From Calcarisporiella thermophila CBS 279.70 (taxonomy: Eukaryota > Calcarisporiellomycota): 64,000 nt of DNA. A program made the translations under genes and the position numbers. Shown piece by piece: positions 43,629 through 55,743 of this stretch. The notes under the pieces are model-generated. The model was not told the origin of the DNA, searched no databases, and saw only the letters and a program-made list of their open reading frames with translations. The stretch's first letter is position 1. Each line of letters starts with the position of its first letter. Location: the NCBI RefSeq assembly GCF_041956535.1, contig NW_027192205.1, positions 665,936 through 729,935 of the forward strand, given 5' to 3'.

Positions 43629-45741
43629 GCTCCTATCCAGAAATTGAAAATGCAACATCGGTTCCGTAGGAGTCTTAGATGAGTCTCTTTCCAACTCGTT
43701 TGAGTTTAGCATTCGAAGTTTGTTGCTTAAAATACTTTATCCAACTCATATTCTGTTTCTTCCCTCTGCTGTTTCATCGATATAATTTTTGTATTTTTTG
43801 ACTCTTCAAAAGCTACACTTTATTATTTGTTAAGAGTAGTATATTTACCAAAATAGGCTCTCAGATTTGCTCAAATTTTATGAGTATAATCCAAGAGTCA
43901 TTTTATTTGCGTTCTAATTTTTCTCCCCTTCTTACTGTTTTTTGCTTTCTTCCTTTTAAACAAATAATTAAAATGCTAGAATTCAAAACACATTAGATAC
44001 ATCGGTATTAGGCAACCTATTGGAGACATATGCAAAACACGATAGCGAATTCCTAATACTTGAGATTGTTTCACTATCTTGAAGTAGATTTCTTGACAGG
44101 CGATTAATTCGGAGGGGTTTCTATTAATTTTAATTCTGTTAATACAATATCAAAGTTGAAAACATGAAATAGTCTCGTAGGGTATGCTAAACTAACGTTT
44201 TGCAATACTGCAGTGCCGCGAAAATGAGAGGATTTGGGAACCAATAACCTTGAGCGTAAATATCGCATGTTGCAAAGTAATTAGAGTAAAATCAAGATAT
44301 CCTCTAAGTTTGTCGTCTTCCAACTTTTAAAGTAAACATGAAAGCAATAAATATAAATTTTCAAGAGTTTTCTTTAAGAGAATGCGGGCATGGAGGCCGA
44401 TTTAAGAGTGTGACTTGGATATAATACTCGGAGTGAGATAACTAAAAAGCAAAAACGCGAAAAATCAAAAGTGAATAGCCCCTTAATCTTGTACATGAAC
44501 GTGCTTACCCATTTTCTTAGAAAGGTACATTTGCTGCGATACCCACTTACCTGATCAATGACATTAAACAATCTTAGAAAAAGTAATGTATTGCCGTTCT
44601 ATTTTACTATCATTTTATTTAATGTCAAATTGAAAGACTCCATTTCTTCTTTTTTGTGAATGAAGCGTTTTTGGAAGGATTTATGCAAAATGTAGTAAAA
44701 ATAGTGATTTGGAAAGCTTTGAGGCAGTTCAATTCTTATGAATATTTATCGTAAGTATGGTTGTATATAATATCGGCGGTTTGTCTTTTGAGTAACGAAG
44801 CTTGGAGTTTTGATTGCTCGTATAAATCACTGGACTTCCAAGGGAGTAAAAAATATCACATATGCTTGTGAAGGAAACATTATCAAAAGCGATACAAGGA
44901 TTGACATTACGAGCAAATGAAATAGCGAAAAACAATGTGATTGGTAGTATCAACTGTCTAATTTCGTTGTAGCTCGCTTGCTTTTGATTCCCGTTGTAAA
45001 ATAATTATATGGATGCATCGAAGGATGGGTGTGAATGCGATTCGAGGTTGGCTGTTTGATCCTCAGGCATAATACATGATTCCTATGATTGCTTTGAGCA
45101 GCTCCCAAAAGACTCCGATTGGAAGACATGTTCAAACTGAAAAAGGTATTTTTTTTTAACTAGGAGTTATGCCTTAGCAGCGAACAGCCGATTAACAGAA
45201 GCTCGTTATTGAGCTCATGGGATCAGAGCCAAGTACCATACATCACATAGGCTTATTTGTAGAATTCTGTAAACTACTTTAATTGAAACCTCATTTTCTA
45301 TGGTTATAATTATAATTGTATGAACAAATATAGCAAAATAGTAGGGGGTGCTAAGGTTTGAATGGAGGCGTAATGAATGCTAAGAAGCAGGGTAGGTTTA
45401 TCATAGAGAAAGCTTCCAATGTTCTCTCGAGAGCAGGAAGATAGTTTTGTAAAAATTAATATGAAAATTAATGCAAAAAAAAAGAGGGAGCGGGAGTTAG
45501 ACCATGAAGCCCTGTTCCTTACTTGGACAAGCTGTGTTACCAGTTTAGCTTGAACTCAGCAGGCACTAATTCGGTATCTAGTATTGAGATTTCTAGTGGA
45601 TGTATAGATTTGCCTAACTGTTTTAATACATTTTATTTTTACGGCACGTTCTCATCCCACTCTACCATCCTAAACGTAGAGTCTGCTTATACAATCTGAC
45701 TGTATCCTAATTTTGAAGATAGTGATTGGAATCAATAGATA
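43629..45741. other. AT-rich intergenic region
   Basis: 2.1 kb. Two short minus-strand frames (44953-44729, starting with a hydrophobic MILPITLFFAISFA stretch, and 45135-44950) are the only candidates. Neither has a TATA box or family support, so they are not called. Confidence 0.4.
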
Positions 45742-47373
45742 ATGGCCCCATCTCTAATTATTGATGAGAATTGTACCGGATTTGAACACACAATTGCAAA
45801 AGAATTAAATCGAGTATCGGATAAGCTACGCGAAATTAGTCTCAAGGTTATATCAATTTTCAAATTATGAAATATACTAGTTTCTCAATTTGCTTCTCCA
45901 TCATTCAAGATTCACGATAATCCAGAACTTGCATGGAAAGAGACTTTGGCACACGATTTACTCACTAGCTTTCTTGAAAGCGAAGGGTTCCTCGTACAAA
46001 GACATGCTTTTGTTTCCACTGGTTTCAAGGCTACTTTCGAAAGAGGAAAAGGACCAACTGTAGCATTTTGTAGCGAGTATGATGCATTACCAGGGATTGG
46101 CCACGGATGCGGGCATAATCTAATTGCAATTTCTGGGCTTGCTTGTGCAATTGGCGTCAAGAAGATGCTACAAGAACAAGAAATTAATGGTAAAGTTGTA
46201 CTGCTCGGAACCCCAGCTGAAGGTAAACACAAGAATTATATGATTATAAGTGGGAGATTAATAGCAACCAATTCTATGTTTAGAATCCTCTGGTGGGAAA
46301 ATTGCCATGATAGATGCAGGGGCATTTCATGATATCGATTTTGGAATGATGTTGCATCCAGCGTATGTATTGAGCAGTAATCCAGAAAAATTTCATCCTA
46401 TTTTCATTGCCCCTTCAACTACTCTTTGCAAAATAGACATGTCGATCTAGTTTTCCCTACGATATTGGCAATACAGGGTTTGGATGTCGAATATTTTGGA
46501 CGCGCGGCTCACGCAGCAGGAATGCCTTGGGAGGGTGTGAATGCGCTCGATGCAGCAGTGCAGGCATATAATTCCATAAGTGCCTTAAGACAGCAAATAA
46601 TGCCTACTTGCCGTATTCATGGTATCTTCACCAATGGGGGAAGAGCGGTGAATAGTAAGATAAACGCAACAGATAATTCTATTGACAAATCCTAATAATC
46701 TGTATATCCACCGATGCCTTTGGGTACTATCGTGTAGTTATCCCAGACTATGCTTCATTGAAGTTTATCATTAGGGCGTGTGGGAAGGAAGAGCTCGAGG
46801 CTCTATGTGAACGGGTAGAAAAATGCTTCCGAGCAGCGGCAGTCGCAACTGGCTGTCGAGTCGAGATGCATAAAAGTGAATCCTATTCAAGTATGTCATA
46901 TTTGAGAGCAATTCTATAGATACACCTGTAGTTGAAATTTTGTATCCCTATTAGATTTGTTAGTGAACTCCGTTCTTGGCGAGCGGTTTACTTACCACAT
47001 GGGCCGGAATGGGATCAAATATCCTTCACAACAAGAACAAAGAAATTTTCCACCCGCAGGAAGCACAGACTTTGGGAATGTATCCCACGTCATCCCTGCA
47101 TTACACCCAGGGTAATATATTCTCTGGTAGTGCTGAAATACTATGCTTTCATGCTCTCAAACATTTTCAACCTTTAGTTTCTCCATTTATACCAAGTTCC
47201 CTCCTCATACTCCAGAGTTTAGGGAAGCTGCCAGAACACCAGCTGCTCATACTGCAACACTTCGAGCATCCAAGTGCCTTGCGTTGACGGCGGTGGATGT
47301 AATGAAAGATCCCAAACTACTCGATGCAATGAGGCGCGAATGGCAAGATACAGTTCGCTCTAAGACAATATAA
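45742..47373 (+). CDS. M20-family amidohydrolase (PM20D2/AbgB-like)
   Basis: Seven exons (45742-45846, 45910-46222, 46284-46362, 46437-46654, 46738-46890, 46955-47111, 47178-47373), 406 aa. Motifs: LREISLKIHDNPELAWKE, FCSEYDALPGIGHGCGHNLI (metal-binding region of the M20D group), LLGTPAEESSGGKIAMIDAG, VEYFGRAAHAAGMPWEGVNA (dimerisation lid), PAGSTDFGNVSHVIPALHPG (late metal ligands). Family members hydrolyse acyl-amino acids or odd dipeptides; PM20D2 cleaves basic-residue dipeptides and AbgB cleaves p-aminobenzoyl-glutamate. Cytosolic, with no signal peptide. It stands out from its intronless neighbours by having six short introns. Confidence 0.9.
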
Positions 47374-48570
47374 AGTATCCATGTAAATGGAGGTGTGAGG
47401 ATTAAATTTAAGAGTAGCTCAGTGAAGGATATGCAGAAATAACTCAGGCATTTCCGTTCTTATTGTATTTTACTGATTGAAAGTCTTTTTTACTTCAAAG
47501 GTCTGTATACTTTTGAACAATAAATTAGTATTTATTTTTCCAATATGCTTTTTTGAGATATCTATAGAATATACAACTTAAAAGTGAAATAAAATTTAAT
47601 GAGCGCATTTTCCCCCCTAACTTCATCACAAAATGAGGTAATCGCTACAACGAATTATTGTTCACTGTCGTTTTTGTCAGTGTACTCTATGAACATTCTC
47701 CGTCCTTTTTACATGCTCCTATATGCTTTCTCCTTGCACATATTTTGTAGAGATATATGTATTACATACACAAGCCCCTCGCCAAAGTATCTATCTGTCT
47801 AACAAAACAGTTCTCATTCTATTTTTTGAAAACAGGTGGACCAAACACAATCTCTAGTTAAGTTTAACAATGAACTTATATCCTGAAATTATCCAAAAAA
47901 GATCAAATGATTTTGTCCAGCCACCGCCACGCAATCAATCCCATATCATGGCTGTGTTAGTCCTTTAAACATTTTCTCTACCAGTTAAAAGTGAAAATAG
48001 AGGTGATGGATACAACTTGTGAATCATTTCTATGCCATTAGCATGTTTCACAATCGAACGCAAGATTGATTGCTAACATAATTATTATTTTTATAGAAAA
48101 CGAATTTTATTACACACCGTTGTTAGAGGTTTGATATTGAGCAACATTATATAATATAATCCTATTGCAGGCTTCTTGTTTAATGAGTCATGCATTACAA
48201 TCTTGCAACAACTGATAATAGTAAAATCGAGATCAAATGTAATTTGTAACATCCTCTTTTACCTCAAAGTGATTACTGAAAGAAAAATAAAATGTACATG
48301 CAACGAGATCCTGGTCCACTTTCTTTACTACCTGAATGAAACAAGGAAGTGTAATCAACGAATACAGTTAAATGATTCATAGTTGTGTAACTTATATTTA
48401 TAGCCGAAGAAAAGGGTAGTTGAGTTTTAACTTAATCTCTCGTGTTGTGTATTGCAACTCAACACTTCTCAGATTTCAACAAGAAGACGTGTCCAATTTT
48501 TCTACTAAGCCCTTTCGAGGAGTTATAGTTAATTGGTTTTAGTCAGTTAAACCTACCACAGAATCCTATT
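47374..48570. other. AT-rich intergenic region
   Basis: 1.2 kb, no supportable gene; promoter of the lysozyme gene at its end. Confidence 0.5.
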
Positions 48571-48578
48571 TATAAAGG
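48571..48578 (+). promoter_or_regulatory. TATA box of GH25 gene
   Basis: TATAAAGG, 76-83 bp upstream of the ATG at 48654; a T19 run and a pyrimidine-rich leader lie between. Confidence 0.6.
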
Positions 48579-48653
48579 CAGATTCCCCTGAATATATTCA
48601 AGTTTTTTTTTTTTTTTTTCTATCAACCTCTCTTCCTCTACTTATCAAAAAGA

Positions 48654-49301
48654 ATGTGGTTTGCTTTTATCATTGCATTATCCTATCTCCCTCTTTTGAT
48701 CTATGCCGCCCTAGGAGTTGACGTTTCTTCATCGGTTTCGAAGGCTAACTGGCAATGCATTAAAAACGCTGGATATGATATTGCCGTTATTCGGGCGTAT
48801 CAATCGTTGGGTAAACCGGATCCTAATGCAGTGGCAACTATCAAGAATGCTCACGATGGGGGTATTGGAACTGTTGATGTGTACATGTTTCCTTGCCCGA
48901 AATGCGCGAAGAATGCTGTGGTTCAGGCATCTGAGTTGGTGGATAATTTGGATAAAGCCGGCGCCCGTTATCGTACTATTTGGATCGATGTTGAGGGAAC
49001 ACAATACTGGCATCCATCTCAAACTGATAACCGGGAATTTATTACCTCTGTAGCCAATACGCTAAAAGCCAGAGGCAAACGCGTTGGTGTTTATGCTTCT
49101 AAATCTCAATGGGATCCCATCGTTGGTAACTGGGACGGTATGAAATCTTATCCATTGTGGTATCCCCACTATGACAACGATAAATCATTCAATGATTTTA
49201 AGCCTTTCGGTGGCTGGACTAAACCATATATGAAGCAATTCAAAGGCACTACAACTCTTTGCTCATCGGGCGTTGATTTGAATTACTTGCCCAGTATTTA
49301 G
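48654..49301 (+). CDS. Secreted GH25-type lysozyme
   Basis: Intronless, 215 aa. A signal peptide (MWFAFIIALSYLPLLIYAAL) is followed immediately by GVDVSS, the first strand of the GH25 barrel with the first catalytic-site aspartate (about residue 23). The catalytic D-x-E pair is in TIWIDVEG (Asp112, Glu114), and VGVYASKSQWDPIVG and the terminal C-S-S-G-V-D-L-N-Y match the eukaryotic lineage of these muramidases (as in nematode, amoeba and fungal members). The enzyme cleaves the peptidoglycan glycan strand. As fungi lack peptidoglycan, it presumably acts on bacteria as food or competitors. Confidence 0.9.
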   Translation: MWFAFIIALSYLPLLIYAALGVDVSSSVSKANWQCIKNAGYDIAVIRAYQSLGKPDPNAVATIKNAHDGGIGTVDVYMFPCPKCAKNAVVQASELVDNLDKAGARYRTIWIDVEGTQYWHPSQTDNREFITSVANTLKARGKRVGVYASKSQWDPIVGNWDGMKSYPLWYPHYDNDKSFNDFKPFGGWTKPYMKQFKGTTTLCSSGVDLNYLPSI

Positions 49302-49754
49302 AATTTTATTTATTTGCCTATTAAGATACTATTAATATTTATAAATAAACCAAGCTGAGCAGTTGTTTTAAAGGATGTCTAATACTAAACTTTATCGTGA
49401 ATATTATACATACGCTGATTAAAATATAAATATAATCATACACGAAGAGATAACTAAAGCAATACGATAAATTAACTAGCTGATTTTTATTAATAAATAA
49501 TGTGCACATGGAAAAATGAATGAAAAATCTATTGTCAAGGTTTTTGGAAGAAATTGAGTGATACTGGCATATTGGACTTTTTTTCAAGTATTTTCTCTCC
49601 GTATATATTTGATAATTATTAATGAAAGTGGTAGAAGTCTGAGTAACTTTTCATATATTACTTGCATTCAAAGTTCCCGACATTAACTAATTTTCTAATT
49701 TTGATACGCTACTAAATAGAATGGATGTACTAATTCAAGAATAGAAAAATATTT
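49302..49754. other. Convergent spacer
   Basis: AT-rich 3' spacer between convergent genes; no gene is seen. Confidence 0.5.
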
Positions 49755-49982
49755 TCACTGTACAGCACCGTCAGGAATGCAAACATAATCAATGTTGGGA
49801 GACCAGGCGTTTCTTTCGCAGTGTTCACCATATCCACACAGCTCTCTTTGCAAGTTATTGTTCTTGCAGGTTAAAATAGCACTTCCATCAGAACTGCATC
49901 TTTTTTCACCGGGCTTGCAAACGGGACAAGCTTGAGCACAAGCTAGAAATATGCCAATCAGAGCGAACCTAATTAAAATCAT
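49755..49982 (-). CDS. Small secreted cysteine-rich protein
   Basis: 75 aa. A signal peptide (MILIRFALIGIFLACAQA) leads to a 57-residue mature chain with seven cysteines: C-P-V-C, K-R-C, L-T-C, E-L-C, E-H-C and Y-V-C. The C-x-x-C-x3-6-C and G-E-H-C spacing recalls chitin-binding or toxin-like knottins, but I cannot assign a family. No clear TATA box was found near the start. It sits between the lysozyme and acyltransferase genes. Confidence 0.65.
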   Translation of the reverse strand: MILIRFALIGIFLACAQACPVCKPGEKRCSSDGSAILTCKNNNLQRELCGYGEHCERNAWSPNIDYVCIPDGAVQ

Positions 49983-50512
49983 TTCATCAATAAAGCTTAA
50001 TAAACTCTAGGTAGAATAAATTATGGAGATAAGAATGAGAGCTTCAGTTATTTAATCTTCTGAAAATTAGCTCTCGCTAATTATTTCTTTCAAAGCAAGG
50101 GTATATGGTTTTTGTTTGGCGTATAAAATTTTGGCGGAATATGCGATTATAAGTAATAGGTTCGATCTGTTATGATCCCAATGTGCCTGGTTTTGAATAA
50201 AACTATTATAAATAACGCATCTTCAACATCTTATTACCTTCAAGTGTATAAAATAGAAATGTGTTTTTTCAGATAAAAAATATCAACAAGAGGAAAAAAA
50301 AACGATATCAGATTGAATAATTGTTGGAATATGATATATATTGTTAACTTTTAAAATGAAAGGAGGAAGGGGGGGGGGGTAAATAAATAAAATAAAAAAT
50401 AAGCTGAAAATTACTTCTTCGAAAGTAGCCCATATATATTTCTATCAACTTGATATAGCATACTTACAAAAAGCAAAAATATATTAATCTACTCGTGTAA
50501 AAACATCAACAA
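49983..50512. other. AT-rich intergenic spacer
   Basis: 530 bp with an eleven-G homopolymer at about 50369; no gene. Confidence 0.45.
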
Positions 50513-51865
50513 TCACTTTAAAATGTATTTCGAAAACTCCTCGTCCTCTTCGAGCCTTTTTAAAGCTGTCGGGTTTAATGATATAAGAACATTCCACTCA
50601 CCCTCTGTCCAATGTGGAGGAGATGGCAAGATAATAAGTCTTCCTTCAATAGACCATGGTGGAAGCATTGCTCGCAGTGGTGAACCATAACCAAAATCAG
50701 CTTCATATACGGCAAATTTCGTCCAGCTACTATTCACTACTTCATTGCGTTGATTTATATTTATCGTCACCTTTGATTTATCTGGCTGCTTATCTATCCA
50801 TTCTAGGTTCTGACGCAAATATTCATTGTTGATTTGAATAAGTGAAGAGCGAATAGATTGGGCAACCAAACTCATTTGTTCTTCGTTAGATACTAATTCT
50901 GCTGGAAGTCTTGTAAGCTTACAAATAACCAATGACCCAAATGTATTAGCTGGCAGTGGGGGATCGAATTTGGCTCGGGTATCCACTGAAATTCCGCAGA
51001 TAACTTCTCGATCACCACCAATATTACGTGCTCGTGTAATTGCGCTCCAAGCATGGGCGACGAAAGCATCGTGGGTGGAAATACGCATCTCTTTGTCTTT
51101 GTTTTTACTCAAGACTGCATCTTTGAGTTTAGTCAATGCTTCTTTAGTAACTACAAAGCTCCGCACTTTGATATTCGGTGGGGGTGGGGGTGGTGCATTC
51201 CTATTGGAGGTCGCTATGAGTTTTGTATCAAGTGTTAAGTCTGGGGGATCGTCGAAAAACTTGAGATTTTCCTTGTTTGCAATACTACTGCGATCCCATG
51301 CCATTTTTTCAAACTCCGCGCCACGTGCGATGCGTCCCCAAGTGTTAACGAAATACGAAAGTGAGGAAAAATCGGCAATACTATGATGCATACTAATACC
51401 TAATGCTACAGATCCGCAAGGATAGCGAGTAAGGCGAGCAGCAAAGAGTATAGGCGAAGTTTTTTGTGCATAGGCAGACGTTGAAAACAGCTCTGTTTCT
51501 ACTTGATCCGGTTGGAAAACATCAGAGCCCGCGTCAGGAAAATTTGAAGTTGTTTGTGCAACAGAAAAATGTGCCCCCGGCATTGAGCCTCTTTCAAAAG
51601 AAACTTCCAAGCTCATGTCTTCAGCTTTGCGAAGACAGCCGCACACAATGGGAATAGCGTCGACAGTCAGTTTAAGTGATTCAAGTAAACAGGTATGAGG
51701 CATAAACGTTTCTTTTGAACTTAGTTCTGGCGGCTTCTTAAAATAATACACAACTCGAGTATATACTGGAGGCATCATATTCTCGAATCCAGAGAGCCGT
51801 AGAGGCTTGGCTGGTAGTATTGCATTGAGAGAAGGTTGGATGCAGAAGTTATCGAGAATATCCAT
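50513..51865 (-). CDS. BAHD-type acyl-CoA-dependent acyltransferase (transferase family PF02458)
   Basis: Intronless, 450 aa, the usual length for the family. The catalytic H-x-x-x-D box is HHSIAD (His161/Asp165), and the structural D-F-G-x-G motif appears as DFGYG (about 390-394), both at the expected positions. A poly-proline stretch (APPPPPPN, about residue 225) lies in the inter-domain loop. BAHD enzymes transfer acyl groups from CoA thioesters to alcohols or amines of secondary metabolites. In fungi such genes (for example trichothecene-type acetyltransferases) often lie in biosynthetic clusters. The substrate cannot be predicted. Confidence 0.88.
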   Translation of the reverse strand: MDILDNFCIQPSLNAILPAKPLRLSGFENMMPPVYTRVVYYFKKPPELSSKETFMPHTCLLESLKLTVDAIPIVCGCLRKAEDMSLEVSFERGSMPGAHFSVAQTTSNFPDAGSDVFQPDQVETELFSTSAYAQKTSPILFAARLTRYPCGSVALGISMHHSIADFSSLSYFVNTWGRIARGAEFEKMAWDRSSIANKENLKFFDDPPDLTLDTKLIATSNRNAPPPPPPNIKVRSFVVTKEALTKLKDAVLSKNKDKEMRISTHDAFVAHAWSAITRARNIGGDREVICGISVDTRAKFDPPLPANTFGSLVICKLTRLPAELVSNEEQMSLVAQSIRSSLIQINNEYLRQNLEWIDKQPDKSKVTININQRNEVVNSSWTKFAVYEADFGYGSPLRAMLPPWSIEGRLIILPSPPHWTEGEWNVLISLNPTALKRLEEDEEFSKYILK

Positions 51866-53212
51866 TTTCGCAGAAAATGCACAATGTGTTGTTGTGAAGC
51901 AATCTTCCTAAGAAAGTCTTCATATAATCAGACATGCGACGCTTCTCATTATTCTTTCTATTTATAACCTCTCTCCCCCCCCCCCCAAAGCTTGCCAACT
52001 TCATTCTCGCCACCGTTTGCCTTGCATGTGGGAAAAATAATCCAGATTCTTGCATAAGCATGGCGATCGTGATAATTAATAGTCTCCGCGATTTCGTTTC
52101 ATCCCCGTAAATCTACTAAGTAAAAAGTTAAATTTGCCACAAAAGAAGCCGGGGATTCCATCCCACTCTCTTGGCGGTCTCCTGTAGATTCCCTAACTAC
52201 CATTTTTTCGAAGCTTTATGTACATAATTTTCATACACAGGGGGTTGTATTTTTGGGAGAAATTCCTGGCATAGGATAGAGGTTCGGGAGCACCGGTTGG
52301 TAACCTCAAAGAAAATAGGTTCAATATGCTAACGAGCAAAACCTTTCTCCCTTTGAAGTTTCCTCCTTCTTTCAAACGCTGTTGCAAACTTTTCTAACCT
52401 ATTTTATAAAGTGCTAAGGGGTTTAAGAGCGGATAAAAACGCCGCTAGCACAACTAAGAATGTTATAGGGTTTCGAGCATGACTTATGGAGTGTATTATG
52501 GTAAGTGTCAGGTTATGCAATAATACAATTGTTAAATTGGATATCGAGGTAAATGTTAGGTTAAGTACTGGTATATTATTAGGGGAAGATTTAGGTTAGG
52601 TTAGAAAAAAAGAAAAACCTACTAGAGGAAGGGAAAGTTTTGATGGTGGTTTTTAGAAAGATAGTACAGGTGATTGTGTATCGATTGCACTAAAAATGAG
52701 AGCTCTAGGATGGATATTCGCAGAGTTATAAGCCCTCAAAGTTTTTGCTATAATACTAGAGATTTATATCTACAATGTAAATAGTGTAGTCATCATAAAT
52801 TTCATAATTCATATTTCTAAAACTGCGATTCTGTCTGATTTTTGTGGAAACTCTCTTAGGCTATTAACAATTCAACCCCCCAAAACCCCTTATGAACAAA
52901 ATGCTACTTCAACCTTAATTCACTAACCTACAATAGATGTCCCAACTATAAGATTTAGATGATAATATGATAAGATGCATTTGCTTCGATAATACATTTA
53001 TAATAATCAATAATTTGTGTATCTTCTTTATTTTAAGCATATGTATGTTGTCAAGTAGCAGCCAGGACACCAGAACGTGATATTAAGAGTGGCGGAGGTT
53101 TGTCTCCTGATTTATTTTATGGCTTGTGTTATAATGCCACATTGCCACATTATTTGCGAGGTTGAAAACAAAATGCGATATTAAATGAGTATACTCTCAC
53201 AACCCCATTAAG
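51866..53212. other. Divergent intergenic region
   Basis: 1.35 kb between the acyltransferase and MFS starts. It contains a fourteen-C-like homopolymer near 51976 and short TTAGG-type repeats near 52595. No gene and no canonical TATA box before the MFS gene. Confidence 0.45.
51959..51966 (-). promoter_or_regulatory. TATA box of acyltransferase gene
   Basis: On the minus strand TATAAATA, 94-101 bp upstream of the start at 51865. Confidence 0.55.
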
Positions 53213-54499
53213 ATGGAATCTCAAAGAAATATTAGCCAGTATCATTCCAATGAAACAGCGCATAATGGAGAATCGCGAAGCCTCATTCCGAAAACTAATC
53301 GATTGAGCTCACTTTATTTTGTGCTGGCCTTTGGTGTAGTCAGCATGCTCTCTGACATTGTCTACGAGGGAGCACGTGCTATTACGGGTCCTTTTCTTGC
53401 GAAATTGGGGGCTAGTGGAGCGCTTGTTGGGATAATCACCGGTACAGGTGAAGCGGTAGCGCTTGTTCTACGTCTTTTCATAGGACGTTTATCGGATCGA
53501 ACTCGTAAGTATTGGACCCTCACCATTGCAGGATACGCAATCACAATTGTGTCTGTGCCGCTTCTCTCGGTGGCAAACACATTGTGGCAAGCCGTAATTC
53601 TTGTGATTGCCGAGCGATTTGGTAAAGCGGTACGTGCTCCTGCTCGGGACACAATGCTTGCTCATGCCGGAAGCCATCTTGGACTTGGGCGGGCATTTGC
53701 ATTTCACGAGGCTCTCGATGAATCGGGTGCACTCATTGGCCCATTGATTGTCGCAGGTATGATCGCTCTCTCCGGTTATAAATTGGCATTTGCAATTCTT
53801 GCTATACCAGGAATACTTGCGTTAATGATGCTGGCTTGGATTCGTAATGTGGTGCCTAATCCTTCTGCGTACGAGCATGAGCATGATACTCTTGAACATG
53901 ACCAACATCAACCATCTGACCCCCCATCATCGGCGACTTATTTTGTGTTCTCGAGTACATACTGGATCTATAGCTTGTTCACTGCGTTTTCCATGGCAGG
54001 TTTTGCCACATTTGGTCTTCTTTCTTTTCACTTAGAGACAAAAAGAGTTGTTGAACCTGTGCTAATTCCAGTGATATACTCCACGGTGATGGGAACCGCT
54101 GGTCTTTCTGCACTCTGTTCGGGTCGTCTCTATGACCGAATTGGAATGAGTGTGCTTGTGATTGCGCCATTACTTGGAATTGCAGCGCCGTTTTTATTTT
54201 TCGCTACTAACCCGACTCAAGCCTGGTTGGGCAATCTTTTATGGGGGGCCGCTACGGGTATTCACGGCTCAACCATGCGAGCTGCCGTCGCTGGCTTAGT
54301 CCCTTCTGTTTGTCGTGGCCAAGGATACGGTACTTTCACCGCGGTGTATGGGTTGGCGTGGCTAATGGGGGGATCCATCATTGGCATTCTATACGATCGT
54401 AATATCACCTGGGCGATTACATTCTCAGTGTCTCTCCAAGCTTTATCCTTTGTTGTACTTTCCTTTTTACTTGGCAGGCGTACAGACCATCGAACCTAA
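53213..54499 (+). CDS. MFS transporter of bacterial-type family
   Basis: Intronless, 428 aa, about 12 predicted membrane helices with an MFS loop-2 motif (GRLSDRTRKYW, near residue 98). Features such as MLSDIVYEGARAITGPFLAK, LGASGALVGIITGTGEA, FGKAVRAPARDTMLAHA (R-A-P-x-R-D) and AFHEALDESGALIGPL recall a group of bacterial MFS proteins annotated only as 'MFS transporter', not the usual fungal DHA1/DHA2 sugar or drug families. A cytosolic His-rich loop (HEHDTLEHDQHQ) follows helix 6. Lack of introns in an intron-rich genome fits recent horizontal transfer, but a search is needed. Substrate unknown. Confidence 0.85.
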   Translation: MESQRNISQYHSNETAHNGESRSLIPKTNRLSSLYFVLAFGVVSMLSDIVYEGARAITGPFLAKLGASGALVGIITGTGEAVALVLRLFIGRLSDRTRKYWTLTIAGYAITIVSVPLLSVANTLWQAVILVIAERFGKAVRAPARDTMLAHAGSHLGLGRAFAFHEALDESGALIGPLIVAGMIALSGYKLAFAILAIPGILALMMLAWIRNVVPNPSAYEHEHDTLEHDQHQPSDPPSSATYFVFSSTYWIYSLFTAFSMAGFATFGLLSFHLETKRVVEPVLIPVIYSTVMGTAGLSALCSGRLYDRIGMSVLVIAPLLGIAAPFLFFATNPTQAWLGNLLWGAATGIHGSTMRAAVAGLVPSVCRGQGYGTFTAVYGLAWLMGGSIIGILYDRNITWAITFSVSLQALSFVVLSFLLGRRTDHRT

Positions 54500-55743
54500 A
54501 ATCTACTCTAAGAGCATGCTAAAGCATAGAGAATGGAGCTTTGGCGCCTTATTTGTGATGGCTTCTTTATTTAAGTATTGAGTAGCCATGCAACTATCCC
54601 TTCTGCTCTACCATCACCCTCTACAAAATCACTTGAAAACCAATCCACTGCTTTTAATGAAAGTCAGACTTGTAGTTTCCAGTTCAGGGCGTGATAGAGG
54701 AGGAATATTTGCATTATGTAGATCTCCATGAAAATTCTCACTACACATCTAAATCCGAAGTTGATGATCTGGTGATGTTCTTTTAGTGTAACACTAGTGA
54801 TAGAAGCTTCACAGCCTACTTCTCTAATCTCATTTGCATATACGGATCTCAAACTTAGGTGAAAACTTTAGATTTTCACTTTAAATGCCGTCGATGAATT
54901 CAAAAACTCACATAAAAATTTAATTTTTTCTTTGGGAAAAAAGGTAATACTTATGAGCTAAATTGCAAATCTGAATACATTGAAAATTACATATGCAGAA
55001 ATGAAGTAAAGAAATACATTATATAGTATGTGATGCCTTTAATTTTTAATTGATGTGTTATAAAATAATAAACAATCCAGTCGAATTTCTATACTAATTG
55101 CATTTTCTAGAATGGCAGGTGATAACAGATTTGACTCGACAAATGAGCAGATAAGTAATCTCCCCAAAAACATAATAAGGAGTCGAATATCAATATATGG
55201 AATATTATTAAACGAAGAAATATTCTTCAAACACATGTATACGTGTAATTGCTAAAATAATACAAAAAATTACATATTAATTCTTACTTAAGCCTAGCGT
55301 ATGCGACGGCTTAAGGGAAATGGACAAGGCAAAGTCAGCAGTCTATTTTTTTTTATCTCCTTTAAAACTACTGTATATTTTGTAATTAAGTTTGAATTTG
55401 TGTGTTTACACTTATTAGTATCGACTACGGATATAATAAAAAAAACTCAAGGTTTGGACGTCACCTTAATGAATTTGAATTGCGTTTAGTTAAGGATCTT
55501 AAGGGCTTATTTCGAGCCACTATGCGCACCCGTATATAAAAGCAACTCCATTGATTTAGAATACAAATTTTGATAAAAAAATACCCAATAATGCGAGTTT
55601 GGATCGCATCAAACATATTAAACTCGAAAGATTCAACAAAATTTAAATATTCTCGTTTATTACTACGACAGTAGAACAAAGTTGTTCATTAAGTTGAGAA
55701 TATATTGAAAAATTCAATACGATATCCGCTCTTATAAATTAAA
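54500..55743. other. AT-rich intergenic region
   Basis: 1.2 kb, very AT-rich, no supportable gene. Confidence 0.5.

Noticed and set aside
44729-45135. Two short minus-strand frames, one with a hydrophobic N-terminus
   Set aside because: No TATA box, no cysteine pattern or family, and coding-like composition is absent.
52550-52605. TTAGG-like tandem units, suggesting interstitial telomere repeats
   Set aside because: Only two or three imperfect units; flanking unique sequence and genes continue on both sides.
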